Assembly (NCBI GenBank): GCA_903900335.1 | Contig: CAIUMP010000002.1 | Coordinates: forward strand, 1 to 43,843 | From: an uncultured Ignavibacteriota bacterium | GTDB lineage: Bacteria; Bacteroidota; Ignavibacteria; Palsa-1295 | Length of the DNA stretch: 43,843 bases | Reading direction: 5' to 3' | Part shown: positions 16,165-24,702 of the stretch, piece after piece | How positions within the stretch are numbered: position 1 is the first letter of the stretch | Layout of the letters: every line of letters begins with the position of its first letter | Translations under genes and position numbers: made by a program | The notes under the pieces: generated by a model | What the model was told of the DNA's origin: nothing | Databases searched by the model: none | Seen by the model: only the letters and a program-made list of their open reading frames with translations

Positions 16165-16860
16165 ATGCTCAACGAGCAACAGGGCTTCGAAACCGATCCT
16201 GATTTTCTACCGAAATTCAGCCGCCACCTGGCCCATCAGCTGAACAATCCGATCGGCGCCATCTCAAGTTGCGCCTACTTGCTGGAGGATTTCATTGCCT
16301 CATCTACCACGGGTACGCTTTCCGTCGAAGACGTGCGTCCCTTTATCACGAGCATTCGGGAAGAGTGCGAATCAATGAAGCTGCTTGTGCAAGAATTCTC
16401 CAAATTCTTTGCTACGACGGGGATCCTCACATCACCTATAGAACTTAATGAGTTCTTGGCGCACAGAGTTGACGAGATGCAACGCGGGGGCCTGCCGGTT
16501 ACGATGGTAGAGACCGAGCGGCGCAGGACAATTGAGGGAGATGCTGGAGCGGTGCAGTCGGTGATTCGAATACTCGTTGAAGATGCGATTCGCGAAGGGG
16601 CAACCACCGTCGCGATTGAACTCGGCTCAGAAGAATGGCCAGAGATCACGATTCGCGACAACCGCGTGAAGGACGTTAGTCCAGATGCGTGGACGACACA
16701 AGTGGAGGGGTTCGCGCCCCGGCACGGCGGCGGGGTTGGGCTGAAGCTTCCATTGGTCGGCAAGCTCGTGCGCTTGCATCGCGGTTCCATCGAGGCGAGC
16801 AGCGCGGATCCAACAGGCCTGATCGTCAGGATTCGACTTCCCGGAATGGCGACGGCATGA
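16165..16860 (+). CDS. Soluble, degenerate histidine kinase
   Basis: A 231-residue protein with only the dimerisation/phosphoacceptor and ATPase parts of a sensor kinase. The H-box reads HLAHQLNNPIGAISS with the likely phosphoacceptor His24. The G-box region is clear (HGGGVGLKLPLVGKLVRLHRGSIEAS), but the N-box is ILVEDAI instead of N-x-x-x-N-A, and the D-box is IRDNRVK instead of D-x-G-x-G. No sensor domain or membrane span is present. It probably receives its signal from another protein or acts as a phosphatase or pseudokinase. It lies 68 bases upstream of the NtrC-type regulator, its probable partner. Confidence 0.75.
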   Translation: MLNEQQGFETDPDFLPKFSRHLAHQLNNPIGAISSCAYLLEDFIASSTTGTLSVEDVRPFITSIREECESMKLLVQEFSKFFATTGILTSPIELNEFLAHRVDEMQRGGLPVTMVETERRRTIEGDAGAVQSVIRILVEDAIREGATTVAIELGSEEWPEITIRDNRVKDVSPDAWTTQVEGFAPRHGGGVGLKLPLVGKLVRLHRGSIEASSADPTGLIVRIRLPGMATA

Positions 16861-16928
16861 TTCACTGGGTCACACGTGTTGCAGGGCAGGAATTGACGAG
16901 GCAGATATAGCAGGAGATCAGCGTACGA

Positions 16929-18299
16929 ATGGCAAGTGTAATTTTAGTTGACGACGAGCAGAGTGTTCTGGTAGGCTATAAGGCAATACTGGAGCGCGGG
17001 GGGCATCGGGTATCGACTGCGGGTACGGCCGAGGATGCAATACTCCTGTTCGAAAGCGAAGGTGCCGACGTCGTCGTGACCGATGTGAATATGCCAGGAA
17101 TGTCCGGCATTGAGCTACTCGGCATCATTCTCAAGCGATCTCCATGTACGGAAGTGATCGTGATGACAGGCGCCGGCTCGGAACGTACGGGCATCCAGGC
17201 AATGCAGGCGGGCGCGTACGACTATCTCCGCAAGGTAGATATCCATCCCGAGGAGCTGGTGCTACTCGTTGACAAAGCAGCCGAGAAGAGCAGCTTGCAA
17301 ATGGCGATCGCCTTGAGCACGCGTATCGCTGGGCTTCGTGAGGGATTTGAGAATATCATCGGGGAGGATCCGGCGTTGATGGAAGTGCTCCGGATCGTGA
17401 AGAAGGTTGCGCCAACGGACTCGACTGTACTCATTAATGGGGACTCCGGGACGGGAAAAGAGCTTATAGCTGAAGCGCTTCATTTGAACTCGTCTCGAAA
17501 GAACAAGCCCTTCGTGCCGATCAATTGCGGCGCGTTGCCCAAGGATCTTCAAGAAAGCGAGCTGTTCGGTTATGTCAAAGGTGCCTTCACCGGAGCGCAG
17601 GCCAATAAGAAGGGACTCTTCGAAGAGGCCAACGGTGGGACGGTCTTCCTCGACGAACTTGGCGAAATGGAGCCACCGCTGCAAGTGAAACTTCTGCGCT
17701 TCCTCCAGGATCACAAAGTCTATCGGATCGGCGACTCGAAGCCGATTCCCGTGGATATCCGAATTATTTGCGCCACGAACAAAGATCTGAAGAAGCTCAT
17801 CGCGGAGAAGAAATTCCGCGAAGATTTGTACTACCGTGTAAACGTGATATCCCTGACTCTTCCGCCGCTGCGTGATCGAAAGTCGGATATTCCGGTGCTC
17901 GCACAGTACTTTGTGGATCTTTACTGCGTTCGGTTCGGGCGTCCTGAGAGCCGACTTTCGCCGGAGGCCATGAAGGAGCTTGTCGCCTATGATTGGCCCG
18001 GAAACATTCGCGAATTGCAAAATGTGATGGAGCGCTCTGTGATCCTGGCTGAGTCGGAGGTTATAGGTTCGGAGCATTTCCCCAAAGATCTGCTCGAAGG
18101 CCATGTGAACGTGGAGAAGATGTTCGATGGCCAGCCGTCGCTGGAAGAGCTGGAGAAACGCTATATATTGGCGATACTGAAGGCATGTCGCGGCAATAAG
18201 CTGGTAACGTCTGAACGCCTTGGCATTTCTACCACCACGCTCTGGAGAAAGCTCAAGCAGTGGGGACTTACGCACGAGGCAAATTCCGAAGAAGAGTAA
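16929..18299 (+). CDS. NtrC-family sigma-54-dependent response regulator
   Basis: A 456-residue activator with three domains: a receiver domain (residues 1-120, phosphoacceptor Asp52 in VVVTDVNMPGM), an AAA+ domain (about 145-375) with Walker A GDSGTGKE (171-178), the GAFTGA loop (218-223) that contacts sigma-54, and Walker B GGTVFLDELGE, and a C-terminal Fis-type helix-turn-helix. It should bind upstream sites and open sigma-54 promoters by ATP hydrolysis. A good sigma-54 promoter lies about 320 bases downstream, before the Mla-type operon. Upstream is a soluble histidine kinase, likely its partner. Confidence 0.93.
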   Translation: MASVILVDDEQSVLVGYKAILERGGHRVSTAGTAEDAILLFESEGADVVVTDVNMPGMSGIELLGIILKRSPCTEVIVMTGAGSERTGIQAMQAGAYDYLRKVDIHPEELVLLVDKAAEKSSLQMAIALSTRIAGLREGFENIIGEDPALMEVLRIVKKVAPTDSTVLINGDSGTGKELIAEALHLNSSRKNKPFVPINCGALPKDLQESELFGYVKGAFTGAQANKKGLFEEANGGTVFLDELGEMEPPLQVKLLRFLQDHKVYRIGDSKPIPVDIRIICATNKDLKKLIAEKKFREDLYYRVNVISLTLPPLRDRKSDIPVLAQYFVDLYCVRFGRPESRLSPEAMKELVAYDWPGNIRELQNVMERSVILAESEVIGSEHFPKDLLEGHVNVEKMFDGQPSLEELEKRYILAILKACRGNKLVTSERLGISTTTLWRKLKQWGLTHEANSEEE

Positions 18300-18391
18300 T
18301 TGACCGAGATCGGAAATCAGGGGACAGAGTCCTGACGTTTGAGTTAATGCAATTAGGATAGAATGTTGAGCTTTTCCATAAGGAAATTCCG

Positions 18392-18541
18392 ATGTGGTTT
18401 TTGACAACGCTACTGCTGATACTCTGGCTATCGGCGTTCATTACGTTCGGAGCAGGGGCGTACTGGGTGCATATTCTCTTGATCGTTGCGATCCTCTTCT
18501 CTGTCATGAACAGGTTTCGAAATAGAAGATCCGCTACATGA
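18392..18541 (+). CDS. Small hydrophobic lmo0937-like membrane protein (49 aa)
   Basis: A 49-residue ORF preceded by AAGGAAA about seven bases upstream of the ATG. It reads MWFLTTLLLILWLSAFITFG.. AYWVHILLIVAIL.. and ends with a basic tail (NRFRNRRSAT). Two hydrophobic segments with a W-L centre and a short glycine-containing turn match the small lmo0937-type membrane proteins, usually stress-associated; their role is not known to me in detail. It lies between the NtrC-like gene and the sigma-54 promoter, on the same strand. Confidence 0.65.
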   Translation: MWFLTTLLLILWLSAFITFGAGAYWVHILLIVAILFSVMNRFRNRRSAT

Positions 18542-18616
18542 GGAGCACTCTCTTCCGCTAATGGAATGTTGTAGGTCTTCCCACAGATAGTTAGTGAGGA
18601 ATTCACTTTTTAAAGT

Positions 18617-18632
18617 TGGAACGGCCTTTGCA
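18617..18632 (+). promoter_or_regulatory. Sigma-54 (-24/-12) promoter of the Mla-type operon
   Basis: TGGAACG-GCCT-TTGCA matches the consensus TGGCACG-N4-TTGCA with a single mismatch, and the invariant GG (18618-18619) and GC (18630-18631) are exactly ten bases apart. Transcription would start near 18643, nine bases before the ATG at 18652, so the leader is unusually short. It lies about 320 bases from an NtrC-type activator with an intact GAFTGA motif. Confidence 0.72.
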
Positions 18633-18651
18633 ATAGGCAACAGTAGGAATA

Positions 18652-19527
18652 ATGGAAAACGAATCAACTGGGCAGCCGAATACTGTGTCCGCCAGCTCCG
18701 CTCCGGAGCTTGGCGGTGCCCGTGGTTTGCCGACAGCTCCTGCGCCTGCCGAAGCGGAGTCAAGCCCCCGTGTCTGGGGTACTTCGCTGATCCACCTTGG
18801 TGGACTATGGAAGTTTGGGATGCGTTTCTTTCGAGCGCTTAGCAGACCACCGTATGAGTTCAAGGAGATCATTCGGCAACTGAATGTCATCGGGTTTCGG
18901 TCGTTGTCACTGGTTTCCGTCGTTGGTGTGGTCATTGGCGCAGTTCTGACGATGCAGAGCCGGCCGGTCATGATCAAATTTGGCGCGGAAGCATTCATCC
19001 CGGCGATGGTTGCGATCAGCGTAATGCGTGAGCTCTCTCCGGTTCTGATCTCCGTCATTCTCGGTGGCCGCGTAGGGGCAGGCATCGGCGCGGAATTGGG
19101 CTCCATGAGGGCCAGCGAGCAGATCGATGCAATGGATGTTGCAGCGCTCGACCCCTATAAGTATCTTGTCTTTACGCGCGTTGTCGCTTGTATGATCGCG
19201 CTGCCACTCCTGTGTATCTACGCGGACTTCCTGGCGCTCATCGGCTCCTGGATCGTCGAACGTGTAGAGGCCGGAATGAGCGTCAACCTTTTTGTCAATA
19301 GTGTCGTAAGCAGCGTGGAGTTTTCGGACTATCTCCCCGGCGTAGCAAAGACGATCTTTTTCGGATTCACGATCGGGGTAGTTGGCTGCTATGAAGGATA
19401 CAACTCGACTGGCGGCACAGAGGGAGTAGGGAAGTCCGCGACGGACGCGGCGGTGACAAGCTCGCTACTCATCATTTTGCTGGACGTGTTGTTCGTGAAG
19501 CTCACTTTAATGATCTGGCCGCCGTGA
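18652..19527 (+). CDS. mlaE: MlaE-family ABC transporter permease (lipid transport)
   Basis: A 291-residue permease. After a Pro/Ala/Ser-rich N-terminus of about 55 residues (longer than usual), it has the MlaE core: the GMRFFRALSRPPYEFKEIIRQL amphipathic segment, then VVGVVIGAVLTMQSRP, the conserved ELSPVLISVILGGRVGAGIGAELGSMRASEQIDAMDV motif and a C-terminal pair of spans. It forms the inner-membrane channel that moves phospholipid with the ATPase and MCE protein encoded next. The stop overlaps the next start (GTGA). The sigma-54 promoter just upstream suggests conditional expression. Confidence 0.9.
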   Translation: MENESTGQPNTVSASSAPELGGARGLPTAPAPAEAESSPRVWGTSLIHLGGLWKFGMRFFRALSRPPYEFKEIIRQLNVIGFRSLSLVSVVGVVIGAVLTMQSRPVMIKFGAEAFIPAMVAISVMRELSPVLISVILGGRVGAGIGAELGSMRASEQIDAMDVAALDPYKYLVFTRVVACMIALPLLCIYADFLALIGSWIVERVEAGMSVNLFVNSVVSSVEFSDYLPGVAKTIFFGFTIGVVGCYEGYNSTGGTEGVGKSATDAAVTSSLLIILLDVLFVKLTLMIWPP

Positions 19528-20384
19528 TCCACCTCTTCAAACATGAGACAAAGGAGGAAACTCCGAAAGGGGGGATGTTGCTGCGTGTCGAACACGTATC
19601 GGTGGCGTTCGACCATCCGGTGCTTCGGGATGTGAGCATTCATGTTGCTCATGGGGAGACGCTTGCGATCCTTGGGAAGAGCGGCACTGGAAAGAGCGTG
19701 CTGTTAAAACTGATCGTCGGTTTACTTGATCCTGACAAGGGCAAGATCTTCTACAAGGACAAGGACGTCACAAATCTGAAGGAAGAAGCGCTCATGGAGC
19801 TTCGGACACAGATCGGCTTTCTGTTCCAGGGTTCGGCTCTTTTCGACTCGATGACCGTCGGGCAGAACCTGGATTTCTTTCTGTCGAAACACACCGAGCT
19901 TGAGCCGGATGCCCGAGAGAAGAAGATCGTTGAAGCATTGGATATGGTGCAACTGGGTCGCGCGATTGACAAACTTCCGTCGGAGCTTTCAGGTGGGATG
20001 AGGAAGCGAGCGGGGCTCGCCCGCTCCATTGTGCTGGAGCCAGAACTCATTCTCTATGACGAGCCTACGACTGGTCTGGACCCACTGACGGCGTCCTCCA
20101 TCGCCGAGCTTATTTTGGAGATGCAATCCCGGTTGGGAATCGCATCCATTGTCGTTACGCACGATCTGCCCACAGCGTTCACTGTGGCGGACCGCGCAGT
20201 CGTACTGAATGAAGGATACGCTGTTTTCGAAGGCAGGCTTGAGGATCTTCACGACTCCAGCGACGAGTTTCTTCGCGAGTACGTCGGGGCCTCCCATTTG
20301 GATCGGGCCAGAAGGGAAAAATTATTGGCGACGAAGCAGTGGGCGCAAGGATTACAGCACAAAACTGTGGCGCCGCCCATTTGA
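19524..20384 (+). CDS. mlaF: MlaF-type ABC transporter ATPase
   Basis: A 286-residue ATPase with Walker A GKSGTGKSVLLK (residues about 51-62), Q-loop IGFLFQGSALFDSMTVGQN, signature LSGGMRKR (LPSELSGGMRKRAGLARS), Walker B LILYDEPTTGLDP and the H-loop VTHDL. It powers the MlaE/MlaD lipid transporter. A GTG at 19524 overlaps the permease stop and is taken as start. The C-terminal part (about 30 residues after the H-loop region) resembles the MlaF extension that contacts partners. Confidence 0.9.
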   Translation: MIHLFKHETKEETPKGGMLLRVEHVSVAFDHPVLRDVSIHVAHGETLAILGKSGTGKSVLLKLIVGLLDPDKGKIFYKDKDVTNLKEEALMELRTQIGFLFQGSALFDSMTVGQNLDFFLSKHTELEPDAREKKIVEALDMVQLGRAIDKLPSELSGGMRKRAGLARSIVLEPELILYDEPTTGLDPLTASSIAELILEMQSRLGIASIVVTHDLPTAFTVADRAVVLNEGYAVFEGRLEDLHDSSDEFLREYVGASHLDRARREKLLATKQWAQGLQHKTVAPPI

Positions 20385-20447
20385 ACGAAGCCGGGTTCGC
20401 CTACGAACAACAGTATTCACCAGCTATTACTTGATCAGGCATAGAAC

Positions 20448-21440
20448 ATGAAGCGTAAAGCCGTACCATTACTTAGAATCGGGATATTTGTCCTCGTGGG
20501 CTTTATACTTCTGATCGTCTTTATCTTCTACTTGGGGAGCAAGGAGAAGATGTTCTCTTCGACATCGGAAGTGAAGGCTCGTTTCGCTACGGTCAGCAGC
20601 CTGAAACGCGGGGCGGAAGTGGACATGGCTGGGATCAGCGTGGGAAGCGTAAAGGAGATCGAGTTGCCGAAAAATGCCCGGGACTCCGTCACGGTCACCA
20701 TGAAGATCATCACGGACGCGCTGAAACTGATCCATACGGATTCCAAAGCATCCATCACAACGCAGGGGATCATCGGGGACAAGGTCATCTTCATTTCGAT
20801 GGGAGGAGATTCAACCGCTGCCGTCGCACCCGGAAGTATGATCGGAGGGCTTGGGTCACCGGACTATACGCGTATCTATGATACACTCCTAAACGTCGTT
20901 TCTCAGCTCGATTCCGTTGCGGTCGCCGCAACGCAGTTGATCCAGAAATTGCACTCTGGCAACGGCACCCTGGCAAAGCTTGTCAATGACGACGGCCTCT
21001 ATAACAACGCGAACGCTGCAGCAAGCGCCGTGCGCAGTACCCTGGAGCATGCCAACGGAGCAATGGAGAAGATCTCTGGTGGCGTGGACTCGTTCACACA
21101 TCAGATGAGTGACATCATTGGCAAAGTGAACCGGGGAGAGGGATCGATCGGGAAGCTGCTTACCAGCGAGGATATATACGACAATGTGAAGAAGACCACG
21201 GAGAACCTGATCACCTCCACAGACGACCTGCACGACGCGTTGGCAAAGATCGCGCTGGCCTCCGGCCGAGCGGCAGAGATCACCGAGGCCTTCAAGCACA
21301 ATTTCCTGGTCAAGGGCTACTTTGAGGATCGCGGATTCTGGGATGCACCGGAATTTGAAATGACGATCGACAGAAAGATCGATTCTCTCAAACGTATTCA
21401 GCGTGCGATCCAACAGCAAAAAGAGCATGCACCCCATTAG
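20448..21440 (+). CDS. mlaD: MlaD/MCE-domain protein
   Basis: A 330-residue protein with one N-terminal anchor (residues about 8-28, LLRIGIFVLVGFILLIVFIFY), an MCE domain (about 38-130; FATVSSLKRGAEVDMAGISVGSVKEIEL, GIIGDKVIFISMGG), and a long C-terminal alpha-helical region with two repeated HSGNGTLAKLVNDDGLY / NRGEGSIGKLLTSEDIYDN segments, as in Bacteroidota MCE proteins. It is the lipid-binding ring of the transport system. No outer-membrane or periplasmic Mla partner (MlaA, MlaC) gene is present in the window. Confidence 0.9.
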   Translation: MKRKAVPLLRIGIFVLVGFILLIVFIFYLGSKEKMFSSTSEVKARFATVSSLKRGAEVDMAGISVGSVKEIELPKNARDSVTVTMKIITDALKLIHTDSKASITTQGIIGDKVIFISMGGDSTAAVAPGSMIGGLGSPDYTRIYDTLLNVVSQLDSVAVAATQLIQKLHSGNGTLAKLVNDDGLYNNANAAASAVRSTLEHANGAMEKISGGVDSFTHQMSDIIGKVNRGEGSIGKLLTSEDIYDNVKKTTENLITSTDDLHDALAKIALASGRAAEITEAFKHNFLVKGYFEDRGFWDAPEFEMTIDRKIDSLKRIQRAIQQQKEHAPH

Positions 21441-21499
21441 CCACGCAGCAGTTCTGCTCGTAAAGTTGGATCGCGCAACGATCCGCCCCTTCCTGCTGA

Positions 21500-23410
21500 A
21501 TGTTTAGGAGCCTTCACACCAAGATCCTTGCAGGTTTTCTCCTGGTCATAGCACTGATGGGGCTCCTCGGGGTGTGGACCGTAAGGAATATGGCCGAGAT
21601 CCAGGATCGAACAAGTGCCGCCATCCAGGATCGATTCGAGATACTCAGCGCGCTCGACCAACTGGACGCCTCTGCCGCAAGGATGCGAAGTGCCTCGATC
21701 CAGTTGCTCGACAACCGTTCTGATCCGGACGTCGTGTCACAGTATCGCACCTGCGAATCCTCCATCACAGCAGCACTGCAGAAAGTTGCTGCGGTCAAAA
21801 CTCACCTCGCTAATAAGCCCGATCTCTTTCTCTCTTTCGAGGAGATCCTACGTTTGGCCTCGAGCATCCACACTCAGGTCCAGTTGGACCCGACGGTGGA
21901 CTTGTCGAAGCTAAGAGGGGACAGGCCCAGACAACAACCGTCGGCACTCGCTGTAAGCCGGAGAGGCATGGTGACGCATCAAATGGATTCACTCTTCGAC
22001 AATTTGAATAGCGATATACGCCTATTCCAAAGCAATTACCTTGGCTCCCTGGGCCGCCTGGCATTTTCGTCTCAAGAGGAGCAACGGAAGATCGGAGCCG
22101 TCGTTGCCCTTCTTTCTGTCTCGATGTTCCTACTCTGCATCCTATTCTCGATCCGATTCTCGAGCCTCCTTGTGCGGCCAATTATTGAACTGACCACCAT
22201 GACCAAGCGGATCGCTGCAGGGGAGTTGCGTCAGGTTGTAACACCGCGATCTAATGACGAGGTGGGGAGACTCGGTCAGCAGTTCAATCTCATGGCCCAG
22301 AAGCTTGGGGAGTACGAAGATCTCAATGTGAAGAAGATTCTGGAGGAGAAGGCGATCTCGGAGTCGATCGTACAATCCATGGACGATGCGCTCGTGCTGG
22401 TTGATAGGAATGGGAAAATCCTATCGGTAAACCGGCGAGCGCAGGAGCTACTGGGACTCAGAGACGTGATCGGCAAGGATTGCCTGGTGGCAGCACGAGG
22501 CGTGCCTGTACTGGAGACTCTCTGCGGCGCGGCGCTAACCGGAAGCTGGCGTGAAGAACACGCGCTGGAAACTGTTGAGTACGAACTGCTGGGCAAGAAG
22601 CTGTACCTCACCCGAGACGTCATCCCGATACGCTCTGGCGAATCGTCGGAGACAGTCGGTTACCTGCTGCTTCTCCGCAACGTCACCGCCTCTCACCAAC
22701 TCGAAAGGATGCGCTCCGACTTCGTTGGGATGGTCTCCCATGAGCTACGTACACCTCTGACGGCAATACGAATGAGCGTGGATCTCTTAGGCGAGCCAGC
22801 ACTAGGTCCGATGAGCGAAACGCAGCACCAATTCGTGGAGGCAATTCACGAAGAAAGCGACCGCTTGCTTCGTATTGTTAACGATCTCGTGGATTTGTCC
22901 AAAATGGAGTCGGGAAAGTTCGATATTCGCGCTCAACCAATCGAATTGGCATCATTTTTCGAGCATCTCCTAATACCATTCCGAGCATCGGCGCACGAAT
23001 CCGGCATTACGATCGTGACACAGTTGGACAACGAAGTGCCCAGCGTATCTGCTGATTCGGATAGGCTCAAGCAGGTCTTTGTTAACTTGATTTCTAACGC
23101 GCTTCGCTACACCCCGGCCGGCGGACAGATCACGATCGGGGTTCGAACATCGGTGGTCAGCGATGGTTTGGTTCACTTCTTCGTTCGGGACACAGGCAGC
23201 GGGATAGAGCCGGAGTTCCTTCCGAAGATCTTTCAGCGATTCGCTATCCAGAGTTCGGATGCAAAATCTGGGACAGGGCTTGGTTTGGCGATCGCAAAGG
23301 AGATCGTGCAGGCGCATGGTGGGGCCATCGAGGTTTCCAGCGTACCCGGAGAGGGTACCGAATTCTGGTTTACCATCCCTTTGGTGAACCGAGGCCACGT
23401 GCGCTCGTAG
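21500..23410 (+). CDS. Membrane sensor histidine kinase (HAMP-PAS-HisKA-HATPase)
   Basis: A 636-residue kinase. Two membrane spans (residues about 9-28 and 199-220) flank a periplasmic sensor of about 170 mostly helical residues. HAMP follows (about 221-273), then a PAS domain (about 289-400, SMDDALVLVDRNGKILSVNRRAQELLG), HisKA with His414 (MVSHELRTPL), and the ATPase with all boxes: NLISNALRYTP (N-box), VRDTGSGIEPEFL, and KSGTGLGLAIAKEIVQAHGG. The overall layout resembles KinB/NtrY-type kinases. It sits directly upstream of a response regulator with TPRs, its likely partner, and downstream of the Mla-type operon. Confidence 0.92.
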   Translation: MFRSLHTKILAGFLLVIALMGLLGVWTVRNMAEIQDRTSAAIQDRFEILSALDQLDASAARMRSASIQLLDNRSDPDVVSQYRTCESSITAALQKVAAVKTHLANKPDLFLSFEEILRLASSIHTQVQLDPTVDLSKLRGDRPRQQPSALAVSRRGMVTHQMDSLFDNLNSDIRLFQSNYLGSLGRLAFSSQEEQRKIGAVVALLSVSMFLLCILFSIRFSSLLVRPIIELTTMTKRIAAGELRQVVTPRSNDEVGRLGQQFNLMAQKLGEYEDLNVKKILEEKAISESIVQSMDDALVLVDRNGKILSVNRRAQELLGLRDVIGKDCLVAARGVPVLETLCGAALTGSWREEHALETVEYELLGKKLYLTRDVIPIRSGESSETVGYLLLLRNVTASHQLERMRSDFVGMVSHELRTPLTAIRMSVDLLGEPALGPMSETQHQFVEAIHEESDRLLRIVNDLVDLSKMESGKFDIRAQPIELASFFEHLLIPFRASAHESGITIVTQLDNEVPSVSADSDRLKQVFVNLISNALRYTPAGGQITIGVRTSVVSDGLVHFFVRDTGSGIEPEFLPKIFQRFAIQSSDAKSGTGLGLAIAKEIVQAHGGAIEVSSVPGEGTEFWFTIPLVNRGHVRS

Positions 23411-23468
23411 TCGGGAGGTGGGGCGGAAACAAGGGTTTTATTACTCAGCAACTTTAGGAAACGTGCTC

Positions 23469-24209
23469 ATGGCTGACTTTGATACAGATGAGATGACGAT
23501 TACGCGCACGGCAGAGCTCGAACTCGCCGGATTCGAGGCATCGCGTCGGACCAGCTCCCACCCGAAACGACGGGTGCTGGTCGTTGATGACGAGAAGAAT
23601 ATTCGGATGACCGTACAGCACGCGTTGCTATCCCTGGATTACGAAGTAGAAACCGCAAGCGACGGACTTGAAGGGCTCTACAAGTTTAAGGAGGGTACCT
23701 ACGACCTTGTGATAATGGATCTCCGAATGCCGCAGTTGAATGGTATCGAGATGCTCCGGGAGATCCGGCGTAGCGACAGCCAAACCGCCGCAGTTGTCAT
23801 AACGGCCTATCTTACCATCGACACCTTGCTTGAAGCATTTTCGCTTGGGGTCTCCGATTATATCCGTAAGCCATTCTCACCGAATGACATTCGTGAGACG
23901 GTGAAGCGGGTTTTGGAAAGGGAGCATCTTGATCTAGGTCATCCAAGCGAACAGGCAATCGCCAATCTCGAGGCCTCAAGAAAAGCGCTGGCTGAGCAGG
24001 ACATGCCACGCGCCCTGGACCTTGCGAACGAGGCGGTGGATAAGAACGCAAATAACCCGGATGCACAGGCCTTTCTTGGCATCCTCGATCATCTTGCGAA
24101 CATGCCCAAGGCAGCAGAGCATCGATTTCGTGAAGCCCTTCTCTTAGACCCGCAGCACAAACTCAGCCGGGACTACCTTTTCTGGATCCAATCAAAGCCA
24201 AAGAAGTAA
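23469..24209 (+). CDS. Response regulator with C-terminal TPRs
   Basis: A 246-residue protein. A 33-residue acidic/polar N-terminal arm precedes a receiver domain (about 34-155) with acid pocket DDEKN, phosphoacceptor Asp84 (VIMDLRMP), and the later Thr/Ala (ITAY) and Lys (RKPF) switch residues. The C-terminal 80 residues form TPR-like helices (ALAEQDMPRALDLANEAVDKNANNPDAQAFLGILD). There is no DNA-binding domain, so the output is probably protein-protein contact. The start at 23469 is used because AGGAA lies eight bases upstream; an in-frame ATG at 23418 would add 17 residues. It is coupled to the kinase at 21500. Confidence 0.88.
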   Translation: MADFDTDEMTITRTAELELAGFEASRRTSSHPKRRVLVVDDEKNIRMTVQHALLSLDYEVETASDGLEGLYKFKEGTYDLVIMDLRMPQLNGIEMLREIRRSDSQTAAVVITAYLTIDTLLEAFSLGVSDYIRKPFSPNDIRETVKRVLEREHLDLGHPSEQAIANLEASRKALAEQDMPRALDLANEAVDKNANNPDAQAFLGILDHLANMPKAAEHRFREALLLDPQHKLSRDYLFWIQSKPKK

Positions 24210-24333
24210 CTCGACATAAGTCGTTACTGAGGCCATACTTACCAGTATTTGCACAGAAGGTACATTACTCCTTCCCACAGGTCCGATCGAATTAGCAGGT
24301 CCAGCCATTGCTACCGCGAATTGTCTCTCGCCA

Positions 24334-24702
24334 TTAGAAATTGGTGCGATTATCCCTCTGCCGCTTCAAAAAACGCTCCTTGTACTTGAATGGAGTACGT
24401 TCATCGACATCCACCAGATCGTATTTCACCAGCAATGCATTGAGAAAAGTACCATCCTCACGGTAAAGGTAGGCGAGGGGTAGCCCTGTTTCGTCAGACT
24501 TGAGTTTGTCCTGGTTCATGAACACCAACGTTTCCGCGGTTGCTCTTTCTAGAAATCGCATGGCCTTGTCGAACTGAAAGGGATTCGTTCGGATGCCCAA
24601 GAGCCGAATTTTGCCAAAGGACTCAAGCGAAACAATCTCTGGGGACTCCACAGAATCGACTTTGTAGAGCGGTTTGGTTGTGTGGTCGACTGAATGCTCC
24701 AT
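24334..24702 (-). CDS. Staphylococcal-nuclease-like (SNase fold) protein, catalytic residues partly lost
   Basis: A 122-residue protein resembling the OB-fold of SNase. The block SFGKIRLLGIRTN corresponds to the RLLLVDTPE strand and retains the first catalytic Arg, but the following Asp/Glu positions are not clear. The block DETGLPLAYLYREDGTFLNALLVKYDLVDVDE matches the DRYGRTLAYVYLEDGTMLN.. segment, but the second catalytic Arg (GR in SNase) is replaced. There is no signal peptide, whereas SNases are normally exported. It may have lost nuclease activity. It is a single gene, convergent with the response regulator; a 124-base gap separates them. Confidence 0.6.
   Translation of the reverse strand: MEHSVDHTTKPLYKVDSVESPEIVSLESFGKIRLLGIRTNPFQFDKAMRFLERATAETLVFMNQDKLKSDETGLPLAYLYREDGTFLNALLVKYDLVDVDERTPFKYKERFLKRQRDNRTNF

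Noticed and set aside
24210-24333. Intergenic gap between two convergent genes
   Set aside because: No open frame, no clear hairpin with a T run, and no repeat was recognised.
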